64,000 bases of DNA from Patiria miniata (GCF_015706575.1 NW_024037076.1:13582898-13646897); one strand, 5' to 3'. Counted from the first letter of the stretch, positions 40,442-55,350 are shown. Numbers and translations: made by a program. Notes: a model not told the origin generated them from the letters alone.

Positions 40442-43400
40442 GTGGCTGAAACTACAATTGTAGCAGAGGCAACAACTTCAATTGTGACTACACCTGTGGA
40501 AACTACTATTGCTGTAGGTACGACCACAGAGGAGGGAATAACCACAGCTGCACAGACATCAGCTGGTGCGAGCACATCCCTAGGAATAACCACTGGTACT
40601 GAGACTACTCTAGCAAAGAGCAGTACAGAAGCTTTATCCACCAGAACATCCCAGACAACTCCAGAGGTTGCCACAACCGGCAGAAGTACCACTGTGGCTG
40701 ATACTACTGTTGACGTCGAGACTACCACACAGGGTGTGACTACATCTGTTGAAACAACTGTCGCTGAAGGTATCACAACAGATCAGGTAACAACTACAGT
40801 TCCTCAGACATCAGCTGCTATCAGCACATCTACCAAGACCACTACTGCAGGTGCAGAGACAACTGCAGCAGCTGGTACATCAACAGCAGCCGAGACAACT
40901 TCTGAGGATAAGGTCACAACAGTCGGTGCCTCAACCGTGATCGGGACAACCATTGCAGCAGAGACAACTGCACACACCACTTCACCTGCACACACCACTG
41001 TTGATGAAGGTAGTACAATAGCTCCCGCAACAACCACAGCTGCTCAAACATCTGATATTGGCACAACTTCTGTTTTAACCACTGGGATTGAGACAACTGT
41101 TCCAGACAGAACTACAGAAGCTGTTACAAGCATGATATCCCAGACAATAACTGATGAGGAAGCCACGACCAGGAGAGATACAACTCTGGTTGAAACCACA
41201 GTTGTGGCAGAGACAACAACACCAGCAGTGACTACATCTGCTGAAACTACTTTTGCTGAAAGTACCACCACAGAGCAGAGATCAACTACAGCTGCACAGA
41301 CGTCAGCTGGTATTAGCACAACTGTAGGAATAACCTCTGGTATTGAGACTACTTTGGCAGAGAGAAGCACAGAAGCTGTAACTCAAATAACATCTGAGAC
41401 AACCATTCCAGAAATAGCCTCAACCTATAGAGCTACAACTGTGGCTGAAACTACAATTGTAGCAGAGGCAACAACTTCAATTGTGACTACACCTGTGGAA
41501 ACTACTATTGCTGTAGGTACGACCACAGAGGAGGGAATAACCACAGCTGCACAGACATCAGCTGGTGCGAGCACATCCCTAGGAATAACCACTGGTACTG
41601 AGACTACTCTAGCAAAGAGCAGTACAGAAGCTTTATCCACCAGAACATCCCAGACAACTCCAGAGGTTGCCACAACCGGCAGAAGTACCACTGTGGCTGA
41701 TACTACTGTTGACGTCGAGACTACCACACAGGGTGTGACTACATCTGTTGAAACAACTGTCGCTGAAGGTATCACAACAGATCAGGTAACAACTACAGTT
41801 CCTCAGACATCAGCTGCTATCAGCACATCTACCAAGACCACTACTGCAGGTGCAGAGACAACTGCAGCAGCTGGTACATCAACAGCAGCCGAGACAACTT
41901 CTGAGGATAAGGTCACAACAGTCGGTGCCTCAACCGTGATCGGGACAACCATTGCAGCAGAGACAACTGCACACACCACTTCACCTGCACACACCACTGT
42001 TGATGAAGGTAGTACAATAGCTCCCGCAACAACCACAGCTGCTCAAACATCTGATATTGGCACAACTTCTGTTTTAACCACTGGGATTGAGACAACTGTT
42101 CCAGACAGAACTACAGAAGCTGTTACAAGCATGATATCCCAGACAATAACTGATGAGGAAGCCACGACCAGGAGAGATACAACTCTGGTTGAAACCACAG
42201 TTGTGGCAGAGACAACAACACCAGCAGTGACTACATCTGCTGAAACTACTTTTGCTGAAAGTACCACCACAGAGCAGAGATCAACTACAGCTGCACAGAC
42301 GTCAGCTGGTATTAGCACAACTGTAGGAATAACCTCTGGTATTGAGACTACTTTGGCAGAGAGAAGCACAGAAGCTGTAACTCAAATAACATCTGAGACA
42401 ACCATTCCAGAAATAGCCTCAACCTATAGAGCTACAACTGTGGCTGAAACTACAATTGTAGCAGAGGCAACAACTTCAATTGTGACTACACCTGTGGAAA
42501 CTACTATTGCTGTAGGTACGACCACAGAGGAGGGAATAACCACAGCTGCACAGACATCAGCTGGTGCGAGCACATCCCTAGGAATAACCACTGGTACTGA
42601 GACTACTCTAGCAGAGAGCAGTACAGAAGCTTTATCCACCAGAACATCCCAGACAACTCCAGAGGTTGCCACAACCGGCAGAAGTACCACTGTGGCTGAT
42701 ACTACTGTTGACGTCGAGACTACCACACAGGGTGTGACTACATCTGTTGAAACAACTGTCGCTGAAGGTATCACAACAGATCAGGTAACAACTACAGTTC
42801 CTCAGACATCAGCTGCTATCAGCACATCTACCAAGACCACTACTGCAGGTGCAGAGACAACTGCAGCAGCTGGTACATCAACAGCAGCCGAGACAACTTC
42901 TGAGGATAAGGTCACAACAGTCGGTGCCTCAACCGTGATCGGGACAACCATTGCAGCAGAGACAACTGCACACACCACTTCACCTGCACACACCACTGTT
43001 GATGAAGGTAGTACAATAGCTCCCGCAACAACCACAGCTGCTCAAACATCTGATATTGGCACAACTTCTGTTTTAACCACTGGGATTGAGACAACTGTTC
43101 CAGACAGAACTACAGAAGCTGTTACAAGCATGATATCCCAGACAATAACTGATGAGGAAGCCACGACCAGGAGAGATACAACTCTGGTTGAAACCACAGT
43201 TGTGGCAGAGACAACAACACCAGCAGTGACTACATCTGCTGAAACTACTTTTGCTGAAAGTACCACCACAGAGCAGAGATCAACTACAGCTGCACAGACG
43301 TCAGCTGGTATTAGCACAACTGTAGGAATAACCTCTGGTATTGAGACTACTTTGGCAGAGAGAAGCACAGAAGCTGTAACTCAAATAACATCTGAGACAA

Positions 43401-46400
43401 CCATTCCAGAAATAGCCTCAACCTATAGAGCTACAACTGTGGCTGAAACTACAATTGTAGCAGAGGCAACAACTTCAATTGTGACTACACCTGTGGAAAC
43501 TACTATTGCTGTAGGTACGACCACAGAGGAGGGAATAACCACAGCTGCACAGACATCAGCTGGTGCGAGCACATCCCTAGGAATAACCACTGGTACTGAG
43601 ACTACTCTAGCAAAGAGCAGTACAGAAGCTTTATCCACCAGAACATCCCAGACAACTCCAGAGGTTGCCACAACCGGCAGAAGTACCACTGTGGCTGATA
43701 CTACTGTTGACGTCGAGACTACCACACAGGGTGTGACTACATCTGTTGAAACAACTGTCGCTGAAGGTATCACAACAGATCAGGTAACAACTACAGTTCC
43801 TCAGACATCAGCTGCTATCAGCACATCTACCAAGACCACTACTGCAGGTGCAGAGACAACTGCAGCAGCTGGTACATCAACAGCAGCCGAGACAACTTCT
43901 GAGGATAAGGTCACAACAGTCGGTGCCTCAACCGTGATCGGGACAACCATTGCAGCAGAGACAACTGCACACACCACTTCACCTGCACACACCACTGTTG
44001 ATGAAGGTAGTACAATAGCTCCCGCAACAACCACAGCTGCTCAAACATCTGATATTGGCACAACTTCTGTTTTAACCACTGGGATTGAGACAACTGTTCC
44101 AGACAGAACTACAGAAGCTGTTACAAGCATGATATCCCAGACAATAACTGATGAGGAAGCCACGACCAGGAGAGATACAACTCTGGTTGAAACCACAGTT
44201 GTGGCAGAGACAACAACACCAGCAGTGACTACATCTGCTGAAACTACTTTTGCTGAAAGTACCACCACAGAGCAGAGATCAACTACAGCTGCACAGACGT
44301 CAGCTGGTATTAGCACAACTGTAGGAATAACCTCTGGTATTGAGACTACTTTGGCAGAGAGAAGCACAGAAGCTGTAACTCAAATAACATCTGAGACAAC
44401 CATTCCAGAAATAGCCTCAACCTATAGAGCTACAACTGTGGCTGAAACTACAATTGTAGCAGAGGCAACAACTTCAATTGTGACTACACCTGTGGAAACT
44501 ACTATTGCTGTAGGTACGACCACAGAGGAGGGAATAACCACAGCTGCACAGACATCAGCTGGTGCGAGCACATCCCTAGGAATAACCACTGGTACTGAGA
44601 CTACTCTAGCAGAGAGCAGTACAGAAGCTTTATCCACCAGAACATCCCAGACAACTCCAGAGGTTGCCACAACCGGCAGAAGTACCACTGTGGCTGATAC
44701 TACTGTTGACGTCGAGACTACCACACAGGGTGTGACTACATCTGTTGAAACAACTGTCGCTGAAGGTATCACAACAGATCAGGTAACAACTACAGTTCCT
44801 CAGACATCAGCTGCTATCAGCACATCTACCAAGACCACTACTGCAGGTGCAGAGACAACTGCAGCAGCTGGTACATCAACAGCAGCCGAGACAACTTCTG
44901 AGGATAAGGTCACAACAGTCGGTGCCTCAACCGTGATCGGGACAACCATTGCAGCAGAGACAACTGCACACACCACTTCACCTGCACACACCACTGTTGA
45001 TGAAGGTAGTACAATAGCTCCCGCAACAACCACAGCTGCTCAAACATCTGATATTGGCACAACTTCTGTTTTAACCACTGGGATTGAGACAACTGTTCCA
45101 GACAGAACTACAGAAGCTGTTACAAGCATGATATCCCAGACAATAACTGATGAGGAAGCCACGACCAGGAGAGATACAACTCTGGTTGAAACCACAGTTG
45201 TGGCAGAGACAACAACACCAGCAGTGACTACATCTGCTGAAACTACTTTTGCTGAAAGTACCACCACAGAGCAGAGATCAACTACAGCTGCACAGACGTC
45301 AGCTGGTATTAGCACAACTGTAGGAATAACCTCTGGTATTGAGACTACTTTGGCAGAGAGAAGCACAGAAGCTGTAACTCAAATAACATCTGAGACAACC
45401 ATTCCAGAAATAGCCTCAACCTATAGAGCTACAACTGTGGCTGAAACTACAATTGTAGCAGAGGCAACAACTTCAATTGTGACTACACCTGTGGAAACTA
45501 CTATTGCTGTAGGTACGACCACAGAGGAGGGAATAACCACAGCTGCACAGACATCAGCTGGTGCGAGCACATCCCTAGGAATAACCACTGGTACTGAGAC
45601 TACTCTAGCAAAGAGCAGTACAGAAGCTTTATCCACCAGAACATCCCAGACAACTCCAGAGGTTGCCACAACCGGCAGAAGTACCACTGTGGCTGATACT
45701 ACTGTTGACGTCGAGACTACCACACAGGGTGTGACTACATCTGTTGAAACAACTGTCGCTGAAGGTATCACAACAGATCAGGTAACAACTACAGTTCCTC
45801 AGACATCAGCTGCTATCAGCACATCTACCAAGACCACTACTGCAGGTGCAGAGACAACTGCAGCAGCTGGTACATCAACAGCAGCCGAGACAACTTCTGA
45901 GGATAAGGTCACAACAGTCGGTGCCTCAACCGTGATCGGGACAACCATTGCAGCAGAGACAACTGCACACACCACTTCACCTGCACACACCACTGTTGAT
46001 GAAGGTAGTACAATAGCTCCCGCAACAACCACAGCTGCTCAAACATCTGATATTGGCACAACTTCTGTTTTAACCACTGGGATTGAGACAACTGTTCCAG
46101 ACAGAACTACAGAAGCTGTTACAAGCATGATATCCCAGACAATAACTGATGAGGAAGCCACGACCAGGAGAGATACAACTCTGGTTGAAACCACAGTTGT
46201 GGCAGAGACAACAACACCAGCAGTGACTACATCTGCTGAAACTACTTTTGCTGAAAGTACCACCACAGAGCAGAGATCAACTACAGCTGCACAGACGTCA
46301 GCTGGTATTAGCACAACTGTAGGAATAACCTCTGGTATTGAGACTACTTTGGCAGAGAGAAGCACAGAAGCTGTAACTCAAATAACATCTGAGACAACCA

Positions 46401-47011
46401 TTCCAGAAATAGCCTCAACCTATAGAGCTACAACTGTGGCTGAAACTACAATTGTAGCAGAGGCAACAACTTCAATTGTGACTACACCTGTGGAAACTAC
46501 TATTGCTGTAGGTACGACCACAGAGGAGGGAATAACCACAGCTGCACAGACATCAGCTGGTGCGAGCACATCCCTTGGAATAACCACTGGTACTGAGACT
46601 ACTCTAGCAAAGAGCAGTACAGAAGCTTTATCCACCAGAACATCCCAGACAACTCCAGAGGTTGCCACAACCGGCAGAAGTACCACTGTGGCTGATACTA
46701 CTGTTGACGTCGAGACTACCACACAGGGTGTGACTACATCTGTTGAAACAACTGTCGCTGAAGGTATCACAACAGATCAGGTAACAACTACAGTTCCTCA
46801 GACATCAGCTGCTATCAGCACATCTACCAAGACCACTACTGCAGGTGCAGAGACAACTGCAGCAGCTGGTACATCAACAGCAGCCGAGACAACTTCTGAG
46901 GATAAGGTCACAACAGTCGGTGCCTCAACCGTGATCGGGACAACCATTGCAGCAGAGACAACTGCACACACCACTTCACCTGCACACACCACTGTTGATG
47001 AAGGTAGTACA
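40442..47011 (+). CDS. Second mucin exon, continued, 6.6-kb open stretch
   Basis: About 6.5 consecutive 333-residue units in one uninterrupted frame. Units here are the most uniform in the array. The main difference is at the residue before SSTEAL, which is Lys or Glu and runs K, K, E, K, E, K, K from 40.6 to 46.6 kb. This stretch shows that intact coding units resume after the broken region, which argues against loss of function. The frame leaves register again at about 47012. Confidence 0.75.
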
Positions 47012-50000
47012 AAGCTCCCGCAACAACCACAGCTGCTCAAACATCTGATATTGGCACAACTTCTGTTTTAACCACTGGGATTGAGACAACTGTTCCAGAC
47101 AGAACTACAGAAGCTGTTACAAGCATGATATCCCAGACAATAACTGATGAGGAAGCCACGACCAGGAGAGATACAACTCTGGTTGAAACCACAGTTGTGG
47201 CAGAGACAACAACACCAGCAGTGACTACATCTGCTGAAACTACTTTTGCTGAAAGTACCACCACAGAGCAGAGATCAACTACAGCTGCACAGACGTCAGC
47301 TGGTATTAGCACAACTGTAGGAATAACCTCTGGTATTGAGACTACTTTGGCAGAGAGAAGCACAGAAGCTGTAACTCAAATAACATCTGAGACAACCATT
47401 CCAGAAATAGCCTCAACCTATAGAGCTACAACTGTGGCTGAAACTACAATTGTAGCAGAGGCAACAACTTCAATTGTGACTACACCTGTGGAAACTACTA
47501 TTGCTGTAGGTACGACCACAGAGGAGGGAATAACCACAGCTGCACAGACATCAGCTGGTGCGAGCACATCCCTAGGAATAACCACTGGTACTGAGACTAC
47601 TCTAGCAAAGAGCAGTACAGAAGCTTTATCCACCAGAACATCCCAGACAACTCCAGAGGTTGCCACAACCGGCAGAAGTACCACTGTGCTGATACTACTG
47701 TTGACGTCGAGACTACCACACAGGGTGTGACTACATCTGTTGAAACAACTGTCGCTGAAGGTATCACAACAGATCAGGTAACAACTACAGTTCCTCAGAC
47801 ATCAGCTGCTATCAGCACATCTACCAAGACCACTACTGCAGGTGCAGAGACAACTGCAGCAGCTGGTACATCAACAGCAGCCGAGACAACTTCTGAGGAT
47901 AAGGTCACAACAGTCGGTGCCTCAACCGTGATCGGGACAACCATTGCAGCAGAGACAACTGCACACACCACTTCACCTGCACACACCACTGTTGATGAAG
48001 GTAGTACAATAGCTCCCGCAACAACCACAGCTGCTCAAACATCTGATATTGGCACAACTTCTGTTTTAACCACTGGGATTGAGACAACTGTTCCAGACAG
48101 AACTACAGAAGCTGTTACAAGCATGATATCCCAGACAATAACTGATGAGGAAGCCACGACCAGGAGAGATACAACTCTGGTTGAAACCACAGTTGTGGCA
48201 GAGACAACAACACCAGCAGTGACTACATCTGCTGAAACTACTTTTGCTGAAAGTACCACCACAGAGCAGAGATCAACTACAGCTGCACAGACGTCAGCTG
48301 GTATTAGCACAACTGTAGGAATAACCTCTGGTATTGAGACTACTTTGGCAGAGAGAAGCACAGAAGCTGTAACTCAAATAACATCTGAGACAACCATTCC
48401 AGAAATAGCCTCAACCTATAGAGCTACAACTGTGGCTGAAACTACAATTGTAGCAGAGGCAACAACTTCAATTGTGACTACACCTGTGGAAACTACTATT
48501 GCTGTAGGTACGACCACAGAGGAGGGAATAACCACAGCTGCACAGACATCAGCTGGTGCGAGCACATCCCTGGAATAACCACTGGTACTGAGACTACTCT
48601 AGCAAAGAGCAGTACAGAAGCTTTATCCACCAGAACATCCCAGACAACTCCAGAGGTTGCCACAACCGGCAGAAGTACCACTGTGGCTGATACTACTGTT
48701 GACGTCGAGACTACCACACAGGGTGTGACTACATCTGTTGAAACAACTGTCGCTGAAGGTATCACAACAGATCAGGTAACAACTACAGTTCCTCAGACAT
48801 CAGCTGCTATCAGCACATCTACCAAGACCACTACTGCAGGTGCAGAGACAACTGCAGCAGCTGGTACATCAACAGCAGCCGAGACAACTTCTGAGGATAA
48901 GGTCACAACAGTCGGTGCCTCAACCGTGATCGGGACAACCATTGCAGCAGAGACAACTGCACACACCACTTCACCTGCACACACCACTGTTGATGAAGGT
49001 AGTACAAAGCTCCCGCAACAACCACAGCTGCTCAAACATCTGATATTGGCACAACTTCTGTTTTAACCACTGGGATTGAGACAACTGTTCCAGACAGAAC
49101 TACAGAAGCTGTTACAAGCATGATATCCCAGACAATAACTGATGAGGAAGCCACGACCAGGAGAGATACAACTCTGGTTGAAACCACAGTTGTGGCAGAG
49201 ACAACAACACCAGCAGTGACTACATCTGCTGAAACTACTTTTGCTGAAAGTACCACCACAGAGCAGAGATCAACTACAGCTGCACAGACGTCAGCTGGTA
49301 TTAGCACAACTGTAGGAATAACCTCTGGTATTGAGACTACTTTGGCAGAGAGAAGCACAGAAGCTGTAACTCAAATAACATCTGAGACAACCATTCCAGA
49401 AATAGCCTCAACCTATAGAGCTACAACTGTGGCTGAAACTACAATTGTAGCAGAGGCAACAACTTCAATTGTGACTACACCTGTGGAAACTACTATTGCT
49501 GTAGGTACGACCACAGAGGAGGGAATAACCACAGCTGCACAGACATCAGCTGGTGCGAGCACATCCCTAGGAATAACCACTGGTACTGAGACTACTCTAG
49601 CAAAGAGCAGTACAGAAGCTTTATCCACCAGAACATCCCAGACAACTCCAGAGGTTGCCACAACCGGCAGAAGTACCACTGTGGCTGATACTACTGTTGA
49701 CGTCGAGACTACCACACAGGGTGTGACTACATCTGTTGAAACAACTGTCGCTGAAGGTATCACAACAGATCAGGTAACAACTACAGTTCCTCAGACATCA
49801 GCTGCTATCAGCACATCTACCAAGACCACTACTGCAGGTGCAGAGACAACTGCAGCAGCTGGTACATCAACAGCAGCCGAGACAACTTCTGAGGATAAGG
49901 TCACAACAGTCGGTGCCTCAACCGTGATCGGGACAACCATTGCAGCAGAGACAACTGCACACACCACTTCACCTGCACACACCACTGTTGATGAAGGTAG

Positions 50001-53000
50001 TACAATAGCTCCCGCAACAACCACAGCTGCTCAAACATCTGATATTGGCACAACTTCTGTTTTAACCACTGGGATTGAGACAACTGTTCCAGACAGAACT
50101 ACAGAAGCTGTTACAAGCATGATATCCCAGACAATAACTGATGAGGAAGCCACGACCAGGAGAGATACAACTCTGGTTGAAACCACAGTTGTGGCAGAGA
50201 CAACAACACCAGCAGTGACTACATCTGCTGAAACTACTTTTGCTGAAAGTACCACCACAGAGCAGAGATCAACTACAGCTGCACAGACGTCAGCTGGTAT
50301 TAGCACAACTGTAGGAATAACCTCTGGTATTGAGACTACTTTGGCAGAGAGAAGCACAGAAGCTGTAACTCAAATAACATCTGAGACAACCATTCCAGAA
50401 ATAGCCTCAACCTATAGAGCTACAACTGTGGCTGAAACTACAATTGTAGCAGAGGCAACAACTTCAATTGTGACTACACCTGTGGAAACTACTATTGCTG
50501 TAGGTACGACCACAGAGGAGGGAATAACCACAGCTGCACAGACATCAGCTGGTGCGAGCACATCCCTTGGAATAACCACTGGTACTGAGACTACTCTAGC
50601 AAAGAGCAGTACAGAAGCTTTATCCACCAGAACATCCCAGACAACTCCAGAGGTTGCCACAACCGGCAGAAGTACCACTGTGGCTGATACTACTGTTGAC
50701 GTCGAGACTACCACACAGGGTGTGACTACATCTGTTGAAACAACTGTCGCTGAAGGTATCACAACAGATCAGGTAACAACTACAGTTCCTCAGACATCAG
50801 CTGCTATCAGCACATCTACCAAGACCACTACTGCAGGTGCAGAGACAACTGCAGCAGCTGGTACATCAACAGCAGCCGAGACAACTTCTGAGGATAAGGT
50901 CACAACAGTCGGTGCCTCAACCGTGATCGGGACAACCATTGCAGCAGAGACAACTGCACACACCACTTCACCTGCACACACCACTGTTGATGAAGGTAGT
51001 ACAATAGCTCCCGCAACAACCACAGCTGCTCAAACATCTGATATTGGCACAACTTCTGTTTTAACCACTGGGATTGAGACAACTGTTCCAGACAGAACTA
51101 CAGAAGCTGTTACAAGCATGATATCCCAGACAATAACTGATGAGGAAGCCACGACCAGGAGAGATACAACTCTGGTTGAAACCACAGTTGTGGCAGAGAC
51201 AACAACACCAGCAGTGACTACATCTGCTGAAACTACTTTTGCTGAAAGTACCACCACAGAGCAGAGATCAACTACAGCTGCACAGACGTCAGCTGGTATT
51301 AGCACAACTGTAGGAATAACCTCTGGTATTGAGACTACTTTGGCAGAGAGAAGCACAGAAGCTGTAACTCAAATAACATCTGAGACAACCATTCCAGAAA
51401 TAGCCTCAACCTATAGAGCTACAACTGTGGCTGAAACTACAATTGTAGCAGAGGCAACAACTTCAATTGTGACTACACCTGTGGAAACTACTATTGCTGT
51501 AGGTACGACCACAGAGGAGGGAATAACCACAGCTGCACAGACATCAGCTGGTGCGAGCACATCCCTAGGAATAACCACTGGTACTGAGACTACTCTAGCA
51601 AAGAGCAGTACAGAAGCTTTATCCACCAGAACATCCCAGACAACTCCAGAGGTTGCCACAACCGGCAGAAGTACCACTGTGGCTGATACTACTGTTGACG
51701 TCGAGACTACCACACAGGGTGTGACTACATCTGTTGAAACAACTGTCGCTGAAGGTATCACAACAGATCAGGTAACAACTACAGTTCCTCAGACATCAGC
51801 TGCTATCAGCACATCTACCAAGACCACTACTGCAGGTGCAGAGACAACTGCAGCAGCTGGTACATCAACAGCAGCCGAGACAACTTCTGAGGATAAGGTC
51901 ACAACAGTCGGTGCCTCAACCGTGATCGGGACAACCATTGCAGCAGAGACAACTGCACACACCACTTCACCTGCACACACCACTGTTGATGAAGGTAGTA
52001 CAATAGCTCCCGCAACAACCACAGCTGCTCAAACATCTGATATTGGCACAACTTCTGTTTTAACCACTGGGATTGAGACAACTGTTCCAGACAGAACTAC
52101 AGAAGCTGTTACAAGCATGATATCCCAGACAATAACTGATGAGGAAGCCACGACCAGGAGAGATACAACTCTGGTTGAAACCACAGTTGTGGCAGAGACA
52201 ACAACACCAGCAGTGACTACATCTGCTGAAACTACTTTTGCTGAAAGTACCACCACAGAGCAGAGATCAACTACAGCTGCACAGACGTCAGCTGGTATTA
52301 GCACAACTGTAGGAATAACCTCTGGTATTGAGACTACTTTGGCAGAGAGAAGCACAGAAGCTGTAACTCAAATAACATCTGAGACAACCATTCCAGAAAT
52401 AGCCTCAACCTATAGAGCTACAACTGTGGCTGAAACTACAATTGTAGCAGAGGCAACAACTTCAATTGTGACTACACCTGGGAAACTACTATTGCTGTAG
52501 GTACGACCACAGAGGAGGGAATAACCACAGCTGCACAGACATCAGCTGGTGCGAGCACATCCCTAGGAATAACCACTGGTACTGAGACTACTCTAGCAAA
52601 GAGCAGTACAGAAGCTTTATCCACCAGAACATCCCAGACAACTCCAGAGGTTGCCACAACCGGCAGAAGTACCACTGTGGCTGATACTACTGTTGACGTC
52701 GAGACTACCACACAGGGTGTGACTACATCTGTTGAAACAAACGTCGCTGAAGGTATCACAACAGATCAGGTAACAACTACAGTTCCTCAGACATCAGCTG
52801 CTATCAGCACATCTACCAAGACCACTACTGCAGGTGCAGAGACAACTGCAGCAGCTGGTACATCAACAGCAGCCGAGACAACTTCTGAGGATAAGGTCAC
52901 AAACAGTCGGTGCCTCAACCGTGATCGGGACAACCATTGCAGCAGAGACAACTGCACACACCACTTCACCTGCACACACCACTGTTGATGAAGGTAGTAC

Positions 53001-54850
53001 AATAGCTCCCGCAACACCACAGCTGCTCAAACATCTGATATTGGCACAACTTCTGTTTTAACCACTGGGATTGAGACAACTGTTCCAGACAGAACTACAG
53101 AAGCTGTTACAAGCATGATATCCCAGACAATAACTGATGAGGAAGCCACGACCAGGAGAGATACAACTCTGGTTGAAACCACAGTTGTGGCAGAGACAAC
53201 AACACCAGCAGTGACTACATCTGCTGAAACTACTTTTGCTGAAAGTACCACCACAGAGCAGAGATCAACTACAGCTGCACAGACGTCAGCTGGTATTAGC
53301 ACAACTGTAGGAATAACCTCTGGTATTGAGACTACTTTGGCAGAGAGAAGCACAGAAGCTGTAACTCAAATAACATCTGAGACAACCATTCCAGAAATAG
53401 CCTCAACCTATAGAGCTACAACTGTGGCTGAAACTACAATTGTAGCAGAGGCAACAACTTCAATTGTGACTACACCTGTGGAAACTACTATTGCTGTAGG
53501 TACGACCACAGAGGAGGGAATAACCACAGCTGCACAGACATCAGCTGGTGCGAGCACATCCCTAGGAATAACCACTGGTACTGAGACTACTCTAGCAGAG
53601 AGCAGTACAGAAGCTTTATCCACCAGAACATCCCAGACAACTCCAGAGTTGCCACAACCGGCAGAAGTACCACTGTGGCTGATACTACTGTTGACGTCGA
53701 GACTACCACACAGGGTGTGACTACATCTGTTGAAACAACTGTCGCTGAAGGTATCACAACAGATCAGGTAACAACTACAGTTCCTCAGACATCAGCTGCT
53801 ATCAGCACATCTACCAAGACCACTACTGCAGGTGCAGAGACAACTGCAGCAGCTGGTACATCAACAGCAGCCGAGACAACTTCTGAGGATAAGGTCACAA
53901 CAGTCGGTGCCTCAACCGTGATCGGGACAACCATTGCAGCAGAGACAACTGCACAACCACTTCACCTGCACACACCACTGTTGATGAAGGTAGTACAATA
54001 GCTCCCGCAACAACCACAGCTGCTCAAACATCTGATATTGGCACAACTTCTGTTTTAACCACTGGGATTGAGACAACTGTTCCAGACAGAACTACAGAAG
54101 CTGTTACAAGCATGATATCCCAGACAATAACTGATGAGGAAGCCACGACCAGGAGAGATACAACTCTGGTTGAAACCACAGTTGTGGCAGAGACAACAAC
54201 ACCAGCAGTGACTACATCTGCTGAAACTACTTTGCTGAAAGTACCACCACAGAGCAGAGATCAACTACAGCTGCACAGACGTCAGCTGGTATTAGCACAA
54301 CTGTAGGAATAACCTCTGGTATTGAGACTACTTTGGCAGAGAGAAGCACAGAAGCTGTAACTCAAATAACATCTGAGACAACCATTCCAGAAATAGCCTC
54401 AACCTATAGAGACAACTGTGGCTGAAACTACAATTGTAGCAGAGGCAACAACTTCAATTGTGACTACACTGTGGAAACTACTATTGCTGTAGGTACGACC
54501 ACAGAGGAGGGAATAAACACAGCTGCACAGACATCAGCTGGTGCGAGCAACATCCCTAGGAATAACCACTGGTACTGAGACTACTCTAGCAGAGAGCAGT
54601 ACAGAAGCTTTATCCACCAGAACATCCCAGACAACTCCAGAGGTTGCCAAACCGGCAGAAGTACCACTGTGGCTGATACTACTGTTGACGTCGAGACTAC
54701 CACACAGGGTGTGACTACATCTGTTGAAAACAACCGTCGCTGAAGGTATCACAACAGATCAGGTAAACAACTACAGTTCTGAGACATCAGCTGCTATCAG
54801 CACATCTACCAAGACCACTACTGCAGGTGCAGAGACAACTGCAGCAGCTG
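47012..54850 (+). CDS. Second mucin exon, continued, breaks increasing to the gap
   Basis: 333-residue units continue. Open frame persists from 49120 to about 52480. From about 52,480 to the gap, single-base losses and gains become frequent (near 52903, 53016, 53648, 53955, 54231, 54411, 54469, 54549, 54649, 54729 and 54766). The last unit is cut by the N run within module B. The crowding of errors against the gap is typical of poorly polished contig ends. No natural stop codon or exon end can be identified. Confidence 0.65.
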
Positions 54851-55350
54851 NNNNNNNNNNNNNNNNNNNNNNNNNNNNNNNNNNNNNNNNNNNNNNNNNN
54901 NNNNNNNNNNNNNNNNNNNNNNNNNNNNNNNNNNNNNNNNNNNNNNNNNNNNNNNNNNNNNNNNNNNNNNNNNNNNNNNNNNNNNNNNNNNNNNNNNNNN
55001 NNNNNNNNNNNNNNNNNNNNNNNNNNNNNNNNNNNNNNNNNNNNNNNNNNNNNNNNNNNNNNNNNNNNNNNNNNNNNNNNNNNNNNNNNNNNNNNNNNNN
55101 NNNNNNNNNNNNNNNNNNNNNNNNNNNNNNNNNNNNNNNNNNNNNNNNNNNNNNNNNNNNNNNNNNNNNNNNNNNNNNNNNNNNNNNNNNNNNNNNNNNN
55201 NNNNNNNNNNNNNNNNNNNNNNNNNNNNNNNNNNNNNNNNNNNNNNNNNNNNNNNNNNNNNNNNNNNNNNNNNNNNNNNNNNNNNNNNNNNNNNNNNNNN
55301 NNNNNNNNNNNNNNNNNNNNNNNNNNNNNNNNNNNNNNNNNNNNNNNNNN
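54851..55350. other. Assembly gap of exactly 500 N
   Basis: The round length suggests a placeholder for a gap of unknown size, as inserted by scaffolding software. It separates 999-bp units on the left from 255-bp units on the right, so the array transition has not been sequenced. Confidence 0.97.

Larger units (their letters stand above)
11877..54850 (+). repeat. 999-bp (333-residue) higher-order tandem array
   Basis: About 42 units in head-to-tail order. The marker CTATAGAGCTACAACTGTGG (start of the RATTV segment of module D) lies near 12700 and recurs at steps of 999 bp with few exceptions. Each unit equals three 255-bp modules plus one of 234 bp. Copies are very similar. Differences are mostly single substitutions shared by runs of neighbouring units, which indicates continuing unequal crossover or gene conversion. 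The array stops at a sequence gap, so its true length is unknown. Confidence 0.96.

Noticed and set aside
27310-54800. Reading the frame breaks as proof of a pseudogene
   Set aside because: Breaks coincide with bases that vary between units and crowd near the gap, while long intact stretches (28.2-32.5, 40.4-47.0, 49.1-52.5 kb) lie between them. Consensus error explains this better.
11877-54850. CRISPR-like or non-coding satellite array
   Set aside because: There is no repeat-spacer alternation. Units are contiguous, multiples of three, open in one frame for 15 kb, and show mostly frame-preserving length changes, as expected of protein-coding repeats.
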